DNA of 64,000 nucleotides from Amblyomma americanum (GCF_052857255.1 NC_135498.1:158519124-158583123); one strand, 5' to 3'. Shown: positions 1-10,963, counted from the stretch's first letter. Notes: generated from the sequence alone by a model not told the origin. Numbers and translations: made by a program.

Positions 1-526
1 AGTGTTTCAAAACTGTTTCACTTATTTCAAAAAGCATTCCGCTAAAGGGGAGAAACGCGCTCGGAGAAATTCAGTGCGGTCGGCAGCCCGAATCACCTCG
101 CGGGAGTTGCTCTCTATGCAATGTTACACCAAAAAAAAAGATCAAAGATTCTCGCTTTTTTCACGTAAGTGACCAAAAGTGAACGGTGTCCGCGTGGCGT
201 CCTCTTCTGCTTGCTTTCCCCTTGGTGCGCGAATTTTTCTGCTCCGCTTCTGCACTCATACCTAGCAATTGTGTGCCAAAAGATATTTGAACGGGAAAGA
301 GTTTATGAAAGCAATTTTTTCATATATTGTAAGATTTCATTATAACAATCAGTATATCAGCAGGTCTCCCGTCAGCAGGTTTGCATTTGTTCGCTGTTAA
401 CGTTTTTGCTACGATCAAAACGCTCCCCATTGGTTTTCTACGGCAGTCTTAACTGCTCCATGCGATAGATGGAAACATTTTAAAAGAAAAATGTTGCGAT
501 GCATCGGGAGAATTGACTATTACCTT
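1..526. other. Unassigned flank of first gypsy element
   Basis: AT-rich sequence with no recognisable gene or repeat. It ends in CCTT (523-526), the left copy of the target duplication of the adjoining LTR element. Confidence 0.6.
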
Positions 527-686
527 TGTAACGGGGGGTTTGCTACGAGGTACTGGGGCGACGGGAACGGCAACGGCAGCAGTCTGGGATCAGATCGGCG
601 TAGCGCTGGCAAAAACTCTCGAGAACACTGTCACCTCGTCTTCGTCTTTTCAAATCATCAGACGCATCTTCTTCTTTAGCCTTACA
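527..686 (-). repeat. 3' LTR of first gypsy element
   Basis: 160-bp LTR with TG...CA ends. It matches 5628-5802 apart from one substitution and lack of a 15-bp segment after CAGATCGGC. Very short for a gypsy LTR, and no TATA box is obvious. Confidence 0.93.
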
Positions 687-721
687 ATCACCCCGGGGAC
701 AAGAGGAGCCATCCTGGCGAC

Positions 722-1855
722 TTAGGATGATGGCAAGACGGCGGGGTCGTAGTAGGGCTTGAGGCGCTGGACATGAACGGTCTCCCGTCCTCGGCGGCGG
801 AGATCAGGAGACGGCGTGAGGGGTTCCACGATATAATTAACCGGAGAGGTGCGCTCCAGCACACGGTAGGGACCATGGTACTTCGCAAGAAATTTTGAGG
901 AGAGACCGGGAGTTCCTGAAGGGATCCAGAGCCACACAAGTGCACCAGAAGTGTAGTTCGGTGGGGTTTGGTCTTGGTCGAGGCGGGAGCGCTGGCGATG
1001 CTGGGTGTCAGCGGTGAGTGACCGGGCAATTTGGCGGCAGGCTTCGGCGTGTTGCGCGGCGTCGGAAACAGGCCGATATTCGGATTCATCAGGGCGGTAA
1101 GGGAGGATAGTGTCGATAGTAGCAGAGGGTTGGCGGCCGTAAAGTAGGAAGAAAGGAGAGAATCCGGTGGTAGACTGCGTAGCGGTATTGTACGCATAAG
1201 TAACGTACGGAAGGACGAGATCCCAATTCGTGTGGTCAGAAGCGACGTACTTGGAGAGCATGTCTCCGAGTGTGCGGTTAAATCGCTCAGTGAGGCCATT
1301 GGTCTGCGGATGATAGGCGGTGGTAGTTCGGTGAATCGTGTTGCACTCTTTGAGAAGCGCCTTCACCACCTCAGATAAGAACACGCGGCCTCGGTCACTG
1401 AGCAGTTCACGAGGTGCACCGTGGCGAAGGATGAATCGGTGCAAAATGAAGGAGGCGACGTCCGTCGCTGTGGCAGCCGGAAGGGCAGCAGTTTCGGCAT
1501 ATCGTGTAAGGTGATCCACCGCTACTATAGCCCAACGGTTGCCGTCTGCAGTGTATGGAAGCGGACCGTATAAATCAATGCCAACGCGGTCGAACGGGCG
1601 TGGAGGGCATGGTAACGGCTGCAGCTCAGCAGCAGAACGATGGGGAGGTGTCTTGCGACGTTGGCAGGGAATGCATGCGCGCACGTACTTCATGATAAAG
1701 GTGTACATTCCGCGCCAGTAGTAGCGCAGCCGTATGCGGGTGTAGGTCTTGAAAACGCCCGCGTGACCGCTGTGGGGGGCAGCATGGAAGTATGCGCATA
1801 TCTCCGAGCGTAAGTGACGTGGAATAACGAGCAGCCACTTGCGACCTTCGGAGTT
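722..1855 (-). pseudogene. pol, integrase portion (separated by in-frame stop)
   Basis: Integrase inserts the element cDNA into the host genome. The frame is the same as the upstream RT-RNase H frame and is separated from it only by the TAG at 1856-1858. The H2C2 zinc finger lies between that stop and about 1660 (two His, then C-x2-C in the segment AC-IPC). The first Met after the stop is at 1708. Numbering from it, the catalytic triad is D45, D105 and E141, a D-x35-E spacing typical of retroviral and Ty3 integrases. A GPYR module follows in the C-terminal part. The frame ends at 722 with its C-terminus about 35 bp from the 3' LTR. If the stop is a point mutation, this is the C-terminal third of pol and not a separate gene; no independent initiation signal was seen. 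Confidence 0.9.
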
Positions 1856-4288
1856 CTAGTTACGGCGATAAAGTAGGGTGTCACGGATCGCAAAATGGGC
1901 AGCTTGGCGGCGGAGCGCACGTGACGGTGAAGCAGCCGTCGGGTTGGCGAAAAAGTCGAGAAGGGAAGCGATCCAGGGATCCATGCGTTGCGCTGAAGGC
2001 ATGTCGCTGAGGCGAAGCAAGGGCAGAGAAGCGTCGGAGGTGGAAAGGCTGGCGATCTCGGCTGGAAGGGGGCAGCGTGACAGTGCATCGGCGTCTTGAT
2101 GCTTGCGGCCGGTGCGATACACGACGCGGATATCATATTCTTGCAAGCGAAGGGCCCACCTAGCGAGGCGGCCGGAGGGGTCTTTCAGGTTGCAAAGCCA
2201 ACAGAGCGCATGGTGGTCGGTCACAACGTCAAAAGGGCGCCCATAAATGTACGGTCGAAACTTCGCGAGGGCCCATACAATCGCCAAACACTCTTTTTCA
2301 GTTACGGAGTAGTTGCGTTCTGCTGGTGTGAGTGTGCGGCTAGCATAAGCAACGACGTATTCGTCAAAGCCAGGTTTTCGTTGGGCGAGGACAGCGCCGA
2401 GGCCAACACCGCTGGCGTCCGTGTGAACTTCGGTAGGAGCGGCCGAGTCGAAATGGCGCAGAATGGGCGGCGCCGTGAGGAGACGGCGCAAGGTGGTGTA
2501 TGCGTCGTCGCGCGCTGGAGACCACAGTGATAAATCTGCACTTCCAGACAGCAGTTGAGTCAAAGGCGCAGCAATGGACGCAAAATTGCGAATAAACCGG
2601 CGGAAATATGAGCACAAACCCAGGAAGCTGCGCAGGTCTTTGATGGAGGTAGGTTTGGGAAAGTCAACCACAGCACGAAGTTTCGCTGGGTCGGGACTGA
2701 CGCCCTGCTTAGAGACAACATGACCTAAGATGGTTAATTGACGAGCGGCAAAACGGCATTTTTTTAAGTTCAGCTGCAGGCCGGCGTCAGAGAGGCAGGT
2801 CAAGACGTGCTTCAAACGGGAGAGGTGGGTGTCAAAGTCCGGGGAAAAGACCACAATGTCGTCGAGGTAGCAAAGGCATGTCTTCCACTTAAGTCCGCGC
2901 AAAATGGTGTCCATCATCCTCTCAAAAGTCGCGGGGGCGTTACAAAGCCCGAAGGGCATCACCGTAAATTCATACAAGCCATCCGGTGTCACAAAGGCGG
3001 TTTTGGGGCGATCGGCTTCTTTCATAGGAACTTGCCAGTACCCGGAACGCAAATCAAGAGATGAAAAGAGTTCGGCCCCTTGCAAAGAGTCCAGAGCGTC
3101 GTCTATGCGCGGGAGGGGATAGACATCTTTGCGCGTAATCTTATTAAGGCGGCGGTAATCTACACAGAAGCGTATGGAGCCATCCTTCTTTTTGACGAGC
3201 ACCACAGGCGACGCCCATGGGCTGCTTGAGGGCTGAATGACGCCGCTCTGGAGCATCTTGTCGACTTGGTCTTCAATAACTTGGCGCTCGGCGACAGACA
3301 CACGATAGGGACGTTGTCGCAGCGGTGCGTGGTCACCTGTGTCGATGGCATGGGTGACAGTGGAAGTTTGGCCCAAGGAACTTTGATGTGAGTCAAATGA
3401 TGAGCGAAACTGATTAAGTAAAGTGAGAAGCTGTGCCCTTTGCGGCGCTGGAAGGTTGTCGTCGATGGAGCGAAGGAATGCTTCGGTTGAGGAGGGATCG
3501 GGCGCAGCAGTAGGTGGGCTGAGTGCGGCTATGGAGAGGTGCGGCGCGTCGTCCGTCTCTTCGCGGATGAGCAGAGACGCGAATGGTTGTACCGTGCCGA
3601 GACATTCACCTAGGCGCAAGGCGTTGGGGAACGAGAATGGGTTAGACACGAACAGTACGGAGAGGCCAGCGGATATAGTCAGTACAGCGTATGGCAGAGG
3701 CAGACACTTGCGGTGCAGAAAGATAGGGGACGGAGTGAAGAGGACAGTGTCGTCGCGAAGAGGGCCGCAAGAGAGGGGTACGAGGACTGAAGAGCAGGGA
3801 GGCAGGTCAATGTCTTCGGCAACTAGGGCCTTAACACAGGCACCAGGAGGGGCAGTGTCCAAGACAGCTTCGGGCAGGTGAGAGAACTCGACTTCAGCTC
3901 GAGCACAATCGATGATAGCAGCATGGCGCGATAGGAAATCCCAGCCCAGGATAACAGCATGAGAACAGAAGGGCAGTACGACGAATTCGACGGCATAAAT
4001 GGTCCCCTGGATTACAACGCGAGCGGTACACGCTGCTGACGGCTGGATGTTCTGAGCGCTGGCGGTGCGCAGTGAGAGTCCAGCAATTGGCGTCCTTACT
4101 TTTCTTAAAGAACTACACAGCTTTGCGTCCATGACGGAAACGGCAGCACCAGTGTCGACAAGCGCCATGACAGAAACGCCGTCGACGGAAATTTCAATGA
4201 GGTTAGCGGCTGACGGATGAGGCCTTTCGAAGTTCGTTGTGGACGCAGTTCTCGCCTCAGGAACTGCGGCGCCTAGTTTTCCTCCTGG
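1856..4288 (-). CDS. pol: aspartic protease, reverse transcriptase, RNase H
   Basis: The open frame runs from just after a stop at 4289-4291, overlaps the end of gag, and lacks a convincing own start, so expression by a -1 frameshift from gag is expected. Numbering from the first Met (4168): the protease active site DTG is at 5-7, RT fingers follow [15 protein letters not shown] (about 316-330), the catalytic YLDD is at 434-437, and the RNase H aspartate is D584 in HTDASG. The RT copies the genomic RNA and RNase H degrades it inside the particle. All visible catalytic residues are intact. The frame ends at a TAG (1856-1858), after which integrase continues in the same frame, so the stop is most likely a disabling mutation. 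The slippage site is at 4276-4282. Confidence 0.93.
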   Translation of the reverse strand, partial: PGGKLGAAVPEARTASTTNFERPHPSAANLIEISVDGVSVMALVDTGAAVSVMDAKLCSSLRKVRTPIAGLSLRTASAQNIQPSAACTARVVIQGTIYAVEFVVLPFCSHAVILGWDFLSRHAAIIDCARAEVEFSHLPEAVLDTAPPGACVKALVAEDIDLPPCSSVLVPLSCGPLRDDTVLFTPSPIFLHRKCLPLPYAVLTISAGLSVLFVSNPFSFPNALRLGECLGTVQPFASLLIREETDDAPHLSIAALSPPTAAPDPSSTEAFLRSIDDNLPAPQRAQLLTLLNQFRSSFDSHQSSLGQTSTVTHAIDTGDHAPLRQRPYRVSVAERQVIEDQVDKMLQSGVIQPSSSPWASPVVLVKKKDGSIRFCVDYRRLNKITRKDVYPLPRIDDALDSLQGAELFSSLDLRSGYWQVPMKEADRPKTAFVTPDGLYEFTVMPFGLCNAPATFERMMDTILRGLKWKTCLCYLDDIVVFSPDFDTHLSRLKHVLTCLSDAGLQLNLKKCRFAARQLTILGHVVSKQGVSPDPAKLRAVVDFPKPTSIKDLRSFLGLCSYFRRFIRNFASIAAPLTQLLSGSADLSLWSPARDDAYTTLRRLLTAPPILRHFDSAAPTEVHTDASGVGLGAVLAQRKPGFDEYVVAYASRTLTPAERNYSVTEKECLAIVWALAKFRPYIYGRPFDVVTDHHALCWLCNLKDPSGRLARWALRLQEYDIRVVYRTGRKHQDADALSRCPLPAEIASLSTSDASLPLLRLSDMPSAQRMDPWIASLLDFFANPTAASPSRALRRQAAHFAIRDTLLYRRN

Positions 4289-5559
4289 TTAGCGGTGGGG
4301 CGACGTCGCATAGGCGAAATAGACCGGCGTCGTGGAGAAGAGGGCCGGCGGCTGGAGAGGGTAGAACGGTCCGGCGAGGAAGTACGACTTTGCGGCGGCG
4401 CAGCTGGTACAGAGTACTGACTCGGTGGGGGCCAGTACCCAGGAGCTTGGGGAGGAATTTCCGCGTCCGGGAGGCGACGGCGGCAATGCCGAGCTACATG
4501 ACCTGGGAGACCACAAAAGAAGCAAATCGGCCGATTGTCCGTTGTGCGCCAGGAATCGCTGACCCTTGGAGTAGGTCGTCGGTAAGCCACTGGCCCTCGC
4601 AAATGCGCCGGAGGCGCACTATAGATTGGCGGCTGCGGTCTTGCTACGACATCGGCATATGTCACTGGAGCCGCGACAGGAGGCGGTCTCGCGACGGCTT
4701 CGGCATATGTGAGCGGAGCCGCCACAGGTTGTGGTCTGGCGACAACGTCAGCGTATGTCAGCGGAACCGTGACAGGTGGTGACGGATGAGCCGGTGGAAG
4801 AGCCTCAGCAACTTGCTCTTGAATTGTATGTCGGAGCGCTGGAGTCAGATATGATGGTCGGTCGTGAGCGCTCGGCAGAAAGGAAAGTTGACGTGCCACT
4901 TCTTCCCGCACGAAGTCTTTAATCTGCTGTAGCAGCGAGGGGTCAGGAGCAGGCGTGAGCCCAGCGAGCGACTCAACCTGCTGTGGCCGCTGGCGTGTCA
5001 GAATCCGCTGCTTGCGCAACTGCTCAAAGCTTTGACACAGCGTGACGACTTCTGCAACGGTACGCAAGTCGCGCGCTAGAAGCATCTGAAAAGCGTCGTC
5101 ATCGATGCCTTTCAAGATGTGTTGGATCTTGTCGGCTTCCGACATACGAGCGTTGACCCGCTTGCACAAGTCGACGACATCTTCAATGTAGCTAGTGAAG
5201 CTTTCACTAGCCTGCTGAGATCGTTCACGCAATCGCTGTTCGGCTCGGAGTTGCCTGACAGCCGGTCGAACAAATACGTCTGCAAATTTAGTCTTAAAAA
5301 TGGACCAGGTTTGAATATCTGCCTCATGGTTGCGATACCAGAGGTTAGCCACACCGGCGAGATAAAAGATGACGTTGTTTAGCTTCGTCACATCGTCCCA
5401 TTTGTTGTATACGCTCACCCGCTCGTACGATGTGAGCCAATCTTCCACATCGTGCTCGTCAGTCCCGCTGAAAATGGTCGGGTCCCGTTGACGAAGAGAG
5501 CCGGCACAGATGACAGCCTGGCCCACTTGTACGGCCTGGTGTTGGACGTCCTCAGGCAT
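4273..5559 (-). CDS. gag polyprotein with CCHC zinc knuckle
   Basis: A 428-residue capsid/nucleocapsid protein. Residues about 20-190 resemble the retrotransposon Gag capsid domain (segment with WLTSYERVS and [16 protein letters not shown] features). A single CCHC knuckle (C346, C349, H354, C359) binds element RNA. Residues 265-312 are three 16-residue repeats built on TYADVVARP, followed by a PPIY motif (310-313) that has the form of a PPxY late domain. The tail is Ser/Arg/Pro-rich. The first Met (5559) lies about 70 bp inside the 5' LTR edge and gives a normal length, so I accept it as the start. The gene ends with AAC-TAG (stop 4273-4275), directly after a slippage-like heptamer leading into pol. 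Confidence 0.93.
   Translation of the reverse strand: MPEDVQHQAVQVGQAVICAGSLRQRDPTIFSGTDEHDVEDWLTSYERVSVYNKWDDVTKLNNVIFYLAGVANLWYRNHEADIQTWSIFKTKFADVFVRPAVRQLRAEQRLRERSQQASESFTSYIEDVVDLCKRVNARMSEADKIQHILKGIDDDAFQMLLARDLRTVAEVVTLCQSFEQLRKQRILTRQRPQQVESLAGLTPAPDPSLLQQIKDFVREEVARQLSFLPSAHDRPSYLTPALRHTIQEQVAEALPPAHPSPPVTVPLTYADVVARPQPVAAPLTYAEAVARPPPVAAPVTYADVVARPQPPIYSAPPAHLRGPVAYRRPTPRVSDSWRTTDNRPICFFCGLPGHVARHCRRRLPDAEIPPQAPGYWPPPSQYSVPAAPPQSRTSSPDRSTLSSRRPSSPRRRSISPMRRRPTANQEEN
4276..4282 (-). promoter_or_regulatory. Candidate -1 frameshift site, gag to pol
   Basis: The coding strand reads G-GAA-AAC followed at once by the gag TAG. Pol is open in the -1 frame across this point. GGAAAAC is not the strict X-XXY-YYZ form, but its second half (AAAC) is a good slippage codon pair. 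No downstream pseudoknot was worked out. Confidence 0.55.
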
Positions 5560-5609
5560 CGTGCGCGCCGGGAGAGCACGACTACGGAGCTCCAGGGCAG
5601 ATGTTTTTA

Positions 5610-5625
5610 CCCGGCTCCTCCACCA
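5610..5625 (-). promoter_or_regulatory. Primer-binding site, possibly tRNA-Ala
   Basis: Two bases inside the 5' LTR, the coding strand begins TGGTGGAGGAGCCGGG. Its complement, CCCGGCTCCTCCACCA, ends in CCA like a mature tRNA and resembles the 3' end of alanine tRNAs with a few differences. The tRNA identity is from memory. Confidence 0.6.
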
Positions 5626-5627
5626 AA

Positions 5628-5802
5628 TGTAACGGGGGGTTTGCTACGAGGTACTGGGGCGACGGGAACGGCAACGGCAGCAGTCTGGGATCAGATCGGC
5701 AAAAGACACACAAGCGTAGCGCTGGCAAAAACTCTCGAGAACACTGACACCTCGTCTTCGTCTTTTCAAATCATCAGACGCATCTTCTTCTTTAGCCTTA
5801 CA
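5628..5802 (-). repeat. 5' LTR of first gypsy element
   Basis: 175-bp partner of the LTR at 527-686, with an extra 15 bp around 5701-5715. It is followed by the CCTT duplication at 5803-5806. Confidence 0.93.
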
Positions 5803-6824
5803 CCTTCAATATTTTCATAACACTACTATACAATATTGCAATATTAAAAAATCTTTGTTCAAGAAGGCTGGACATGTATAGTCAATTACATAGCTGAATA
5901 CTTTTGCATGGGGAGCCCTGCGCTCATAGTCACATTTTCTGTATATGTGTTCTCATCCTGTTTGCACGAATAATAAAACATGCATTCCTGAGAAACACTC
6001 GCGTGCCGCTGGAAATGAGCGGGCGGCGCAGATGCCGGCTATAGCCATGCGCGCCGGAATTTTACAACAACCGCTAGGCAAGAAGATAAATGAATCTCTG
6101 CGTGCGCCGTGAATCGGGACGCCTTGTTATAAGCGAGTGACACTCTGAGCCAAAGGAAAATGAAATTCGCATTACTCTGTCATCATTTATCAAACGTGAT
6201 CAATAACGATAGAACGATATGGTCCTTCAACCTCACCGACGGCAGGGTGTCTGTACCTTTTTTTCACTCAAATGAAAACATATGTTTCGGTGTGCACCAT
6301 TATTAACTGGTCACAGCAGCCCCTCTCCACCTGGGCTCGCAGAAAACAAAACGCGGTACAAACTGAGATCAGGAAAAATCAAGCCACCCAAGGCTTTGTA
6401 AGAGACCAAAACTCGTTAAGTGGCAAAAAAAGTAGGAATCGCCAAAAGTTGTGCGTTCTCTGCATCTTCACTGTCACCTCCTATTCCTCTGCGGTTCCGT
6501 ATCGTTCGTTATAGTGAATACCTTTTCATGATACATTATATATACGCGTTATAAATGCAACTTTTACACTTTTCCATTGCTAACCTGATTAGAAAACGCA
6601 GGAGCACTGCCGCTGATCATCATCTTTTATTTACCCTTCAGGGCCTCCCTGTTTCTTATGTCACTGCTTGTTAACGCGAAATCATTATATGGCTCACCGG
6701 CAAAGAAGCCCGGCGTTGTCCAGACGAGATGTTTCGAAAACGCCAGTGACGCGATCAGCACAGCTGCCATATCAACCATAAGTCAGCAGGATACAATGCA
6801 TACACAGACACCCAATGGCTTTGA
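5803..6824. other. Unassigned AT-rich DNA
   Basis: No gene, RNA or repeat recognised beyond the CCTT target duplication at its left edge. Short open frames here have no recognisable motif. Confidence 0.5.
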
Positions 6825-7035
6825 GGATGAAGGCCTTTAGTTCAAATGTCCTTAGATCAAAGAACTTCAGGATGAAGGCCTTAGGTCAAAAAATTTAGGA
6901 TGAAAACCTTTAGGGTAAACGCCTCTGGCATAAAGGCCTTAACCCTAAATGTCTGCTTTAAAAGCCTTCAACCTAAAGGCCTTTACCGTGAATTTCTTCA
7001 ACCTAAAGGTGATCAACCTAAAGGCCTTTGTTACA
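6825..7035. repeat. Degenerate tandem array arranged as an inverted repeat
   Basis: Repeated variants of GATGAAGGCCTTTAG on the left and of TTCAACCTAAAGGCC on the right. The right half is the reverse complement of the left motif, so the array changes direction near 6930. Many copies contain the palindrome AAGGCCTT. Confidence 0.75.
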
Positions 7036-7087
7036 AAAGATTGTGCGGTGATTTGGGTACAGACATGTGCTAATGTATCAAAGGTCT

Positions 7088-7150
7088 TTGAGACATTACT
7101 ACTAGCCACGAACTAGTATTAACTAGTAAAATCTAGTTAACTAGTAGCCC
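7088..7150. repeat. ACTAGT-rich palindromic cluster
   Basis: Three AACTAGT/ACTAGT motifs plus CTAGTTAACTAG within about 60 bp. Function unknown. Confidence 0.5.
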
Positions 7151-7360
7151 ACGACGAGACACAACTACTTTCATATTCACAGCACGTGAGTAGTCTTAAC
7201 TGCCCTCTATAATTTTTTTTTTCTAGACTTCGGCGCTTGGCTGACAGATTAACCCGCACATCAGTGCAGGTCAAGCCACATAGCGCCTAGCCAGTGCTAC
7301 AGTCAGCCTGCATGCAACTGCAAAATACGCGAAAAAGCGCCCATCAGAAGAACGTGAAGC

Positions 7361-7583
7361 GGCGACCTATAGTGGGCTGGTCATCAGCTTCCAACGTGGA
7401 AAGTTCGGGGTTCGATTCGAATTCCCAGTGTCGCCGGGTACCCACCAGTTTTCCGGTGGGTATGTAAGAAGCTTTCCTCAGGCCTAGTGCTGGGGTTTCT
7501 CCAGCAGAACAAAAAGCGTGTCAGCCATGGCACTGTGGCCAAGCTACCACTGCGCCATTAAAAGCCATCGCCATCGTCATCGA
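7361..7583 (+). mobile_element. tRNA-like SINE with hairpin body
   Basis: Contains a pol III B-box-like GGTTCGATTC (7409-7418). It is followed by a body with an 8-bp hairpin, TACCCACC (7439-7446) and GGTGGGTA (7455-7462), and a 3' end made of CCATCGCCATCGTCATCG, which resembles ATC/ATG tails of RTE-type LINEs. The A box is degenerate. No target duplication was identified. Non-coding; it would need LINE enzymes to move. Confidence 0.6.
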
Positions 7584-7789
7584 GACCACGCAAAGTAGAG
7601 CAACGGCGTGAGCGTGGACGCGAACAAACGCAAAGCGGTTTTCTGCACACAAGCGCAGCATCACGCAGAGAACTTACAGCGCGTTGCAACGAAAGGGTGC
7701 AGTGGCACTTCACCCTGTCTGCTGCGAGCCTGTGAACCGGCAGCGCACAGCAGCTATGCGCGGACGCAGTGCTCTTCCTGTGACTTAAC

Positions 7790-7915
7790 ACGCACAAATA
7801 CGCCTACATGGGAGTAAAAGGAGAGTAAGCTGTCCTCTAGTGCACTCTCTCTTATAAAAGGGAGGCGCTAGAGGAGAGCTTACTCGCTCTTTACACCTTT
7901 CTGTCTAGAGGGATT
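7790..7915. mobile_element. MITE-like foldback hairpin
   Basis: Arms AGTAAGCTGTCCTCTAG (7824-7840) and CTAGAGGAGAGCTTACT (7868-7884) pair at 16 of 17 positions. The same arm sequence forms the core of the TA-flanked element at 24918-25051, so this is a diverged member of that family. Its outer termini are eroded. Confidence 0.65.
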
Positions 7916-9640
7916 GCTGGCCGGTGAGAACATCGCCCAAGCTTGCTTGGGTGCCAATGTTCATGCGGGACGGAGAGCCAGCACCCTCGAAACTGCGTCA
8001 CCTGCGGTGGAGTTCTCTGGCTATGCCTTTGCCAAGTAGGCTGGGCAGGCGGCGGCGTATGCTCATTGCCGGCAACAGCACCAAACTATCCGTAATTTCT
8101 CATTATTATCTTCTGCCTTGAATGCGCATCGTTTCCAGTTTCCTACAGACCTGCTCGCATCTGCTGCACGGCTGATGCACTGCGGCCCTGATTAAAGCTA
8201 CAGCACTTACGGAAAGACAAACAAGCGGAGTAGTTTCTGTGCCACACTGTTCGGCGAGTTCCCTCCCCTCTCTCAAAAAAAGAAAGAATCTGCGATTGCA
8301 CGCCCGGTAAGCAGAACCGCAATTTCGCCGTAATTCCCCACGTGCTCAGGGTGTCGCATTCTACGAAGAGAATCGCAGAAAATCGCGCTGCGCTCAAGGC
8401 AACTTTATTTTTGTTTCTTTTTCCTTGCCCATTCTACTCTTGTCTTTTCTGTGCTGAACAGGCTACAGCGCGTGCGCAGAAATGTCCCCCACAATGGACC
8501 GAAGCAGGCGCAATGGGACAAGCAGCCCTCGAGCTTTCGTGAGCCGTGTCGTTCAATTGTTGCCTAAAACGAATCGCGTTGTCTCGTGGCCGACGCTATA
8601 TACAAGCCAAATGGGAAGGTGTCTCAATGGCCGTTAGGGAGAACACGGGCCACCTTTCAGCCGCCTGCCGGAAGCAACCTGGCCCCACGTTGCGTGTCGT
8701 GTAACTCGACGCCTGCCTTAAATTAAATGTCATCTGCAAACACAACGACAAGCGCATACGTGATATATTCGAAACGTTTACAATAAATCACGAGCGCGAC
8801 GCGTGTGCCAGTAGGCAACCTTCCGTGAAGTACAGAATGAAGAGGATGCGTATATTAGCAATTGAAACTGCGGTGAGACAAGCGCTTCTGCTGTTTTTCA
8901 AACATGACACGCTTTTAGCTCCAATTCTCGGCCAATTCCGGCAAATATATCGTCCAGAAAACACGCGAGTATGAGGACGGACATGAAGCCGAATTTATCC
9001 GATAAATCTCAAGCTTTTACGTCATAACGAAAGCGACTTGAAAAAATGAACCCTGAAAGAGAAGACTGTCCTCAACGGGACTCACCAATCAGGTGGGCAG
9101 GTGAGCAGTCTCCCACAAAACCGGCTTCAGACAGACAGAGAAAGGGACGGACGGACGGACGGACGGACGGACAACGGCTAAATGCGGGGAGTAGCGACTA
9201 TAAGTGGCTGCGGATGCACCACCCCAAGAAATATCCTTCAACGCCATGGAGTTCCAAAGTTCGCTTTGCCACACAGACCCTTGTCACCGAGGTGAAGCAA
9301 GGTTACCGGAGGAAGAAAATTAGCGAACGCAGTACAGGGTTGTTCCATTCGGGGAATTTTCCCTTTCTCAGGGAAATTTCTGGAACGAAAGTGGGCGAAC
9401 AGGGGACGTTCACGGAGTGTCCGGGAATTTTAAGAAGCGGAAAGGTCTCACTTTTTCAAGGATAACGAACTTTTTCAAGAGAGAGTAAGATATTTTAATG
9501 ATTACATGAGAGGTTTGCCTGATAGTTCACATGGAAGAGGGAGAAAAAGAGGAAAAATAAAATTAAGAAACGATGAAATCTAGTATACACGATACTCGCG
9601 CAAACATACACTTAGGATCACTAAAGGGGTCGCGATTGAA
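7916..9640. other. Unassigned DNA with a GGAC microsatellite
   Basis: No gene recognised. A (GGAC)n tract of about seven units lies at 9144-9172. Open frames across it are low-complexity artefacts. Confidence 0.5.
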
Positions 9641-9649
9641 ACAATGTCA

Positions 9650-9815
9650 CTGCGCTACAACAGAGACGGCTAACTACGCAAGGTACAAAGGACATCCGCA
9701 GACTCTCAACTAATTTTATTGGGACAAACAGAGAGAATATATACAGGAAAAAGCCAACAAACCACAAAAAAGCACTTACGTGAGCTGCAAGTAAGTCAAT
9801 CAAAACCAACATTAA
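9650..9815 (-). repeat. Retroelement 3'-tail fragment, inverted copy
   Basis: On the minus strand it carries TCCCAATAAAATTAGTTG followed by GAGTCTGCGG, matching 10055-10215 (+) over about 160 bp. It shares a segment of about 40 bp around AATAAAATT..AGTTG.GAG with the Penelope-like fragment at 63400-63905. It probably derives from the 3' end of that or a related element. Confidence 0.65.
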
Positions 9816-10054
9816 ATTTCACGTTGAGTCCAGATATGAAAATTCACTATCTGCAAGTGAGACAGAAGGCTAGCTGATGCAATTATCACGTCTTTTTCTC
9901 ATAACATAAGCCAGCTTTACTTCTCGTGTTATACAAACCTGATGGCTGAAAAGTATGTTAGTATGTGAAAACAGCAGGTGGCAGCCTTGTTTTTATTTTT
10001 ATTTTTTTCCTTCTTCGCAATTTCAGCGGGCACAGCGTGAACACGTGCAATTCA

Positions 10055-10215
10055 ATGTCAGTGTCATTTATTTGCTTGCAGGTCGCGTACCTGCCTTTGC
10101 ATGTGTGGTTCATTGTTTTTTTTCTGTATATACTCCCCCTGTTCGTCCCAATAAAATTAGTTGCGAGTCTGCGCATGTATTTGTACCTTAAATGCTTAAT
10201 CGTTCGCCTTGCTGT
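10055..10215 (+). repeat. Retroelement 3'-tail fragment, direct copy
   Basis: Inverted partner of 9650-9815, with the same CTGTATATA..CCCTGTT.GTCCC region and AATAAAATTAGTTGCGAGTC. The pair forms a large inverted repeat with about 240 bp between arms. Confidence 0.65.
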
Positions 10216-10723
10216 AACGCAGTAAAGTTCATTCAATCGAGCGCCAGTACCAAATCGCCAAAATTGCTGCTTTAATATCATCAAAGGGTATATGCCAAAC
10301 CCGTGTCCCCAAGATAAACTAGCAGGGCTTCAGGGAGAAAGATAATGCAAGAAGGATTTTTTTGTCTGAGGGAATTTTCGGTTACGACATGGTACATGCG
10401 ATGGCAGGCGCTGGCCCCGGCGGGGCTTGTGCAACACAGGTTGCTCTTCACAAGCAACCTTTCGCGAACAATCGATAATTTAACTGCCATCTGCCACGGT
10501 GGTAAGTTTGCTCACAATACGATGGGCAGGTTGTGATGACGCAACAAGGTCACGTGACCTAGGTGGCGCACCACGTTGCTTCTCCAGAGATCCTTCGCTC
10601 ACAACGCCGACGACGATGCCAAATTTTCAGCATGACGTAACGCTACCGCGCAAAAAGGAAACCAAGCCAACCCAACCACCTCCTGCAACACGCACATATA
10701 CATCATGTACGAAAGAATATGTA
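10216..10723. other. Unassigned DNA
   Basis: No recognisable gene or repeat between the retroelement tail and the SINE. Confidence 0.5.
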
Positions 10724-10963
10724 GCCGCAGCGGTGGCTGAGTGGTTATGGCGTTCGGCTGCTGGCCCGAAAGACGCGGGTTCGATCCCGGCTGCGGTGGT
10801 GGAATTTCGATGGAGGCGAAATTCTAGAGGCGCGTGTACTGTGCGATGTCAGTGCACGTTAAAGGACCCCAGGTGGTCAAAATTTCCGGAGCCCTTCTCT
10901 ACGGCGTCCCCCATAGCCTGAGTCGCTTTGGGACGTCAAACCCGCATAAACTAAGCCAAAAAA
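10724..10963 (+). mobile_element. Ruka-type tRNA-derived SINE (AACC-tail type)
   Basis: A tRNA-like head with an A box TGGCTGAGTGG (10734-10744) and a B box GGTTCGATCCC (10778-10788). It is followed by the shared body GTGCGATGTCAGTGCACG and CCCAGGTGGTC, and ends ATAAACTAAGCCAAA. This is the same subtype as the minus-strand copy at 29097-29336. The head would drive pol III transcription, and LINE proteins would be needed for movement. Confidence 0.85.

Larger units (their letters stand above)
527..5802 (-). mobile_element. Ty3/gypsy LTR retrotransposon, nearly complete
   Basis: A 5.3-kb element read on the minus strand. It is bounded by two near-identical LTRs starting TGTAAGG and ending GTTACA on the coding strand. 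A 4-bp target duplication CCTT lies at 523-526 and 5803-5806. The order is 5' LTR, primer-binding site, gag, protease-RT-RNase H, integrase, 3' LTR. RNase H before integrase is the Ty3/gypsy order (Metaviridae-type retrotransposon). No envelope gene is present. The interior upstream of the 3' LTR has only a short G-rich tract in place of a long polypurine tract. LTRs differ by one substitution and one 15-bp indel, so the insertion is young. One in-frame TAG at 1856-1858 interrupts pol, so this copy is probably not autonomous. Confidence 0.95.

Noticed and set aside
688..1299. 203-residue minus frame overlapping integrase
   Set aside because: Shifted frame of the integrase coding region, with no domain of its own.
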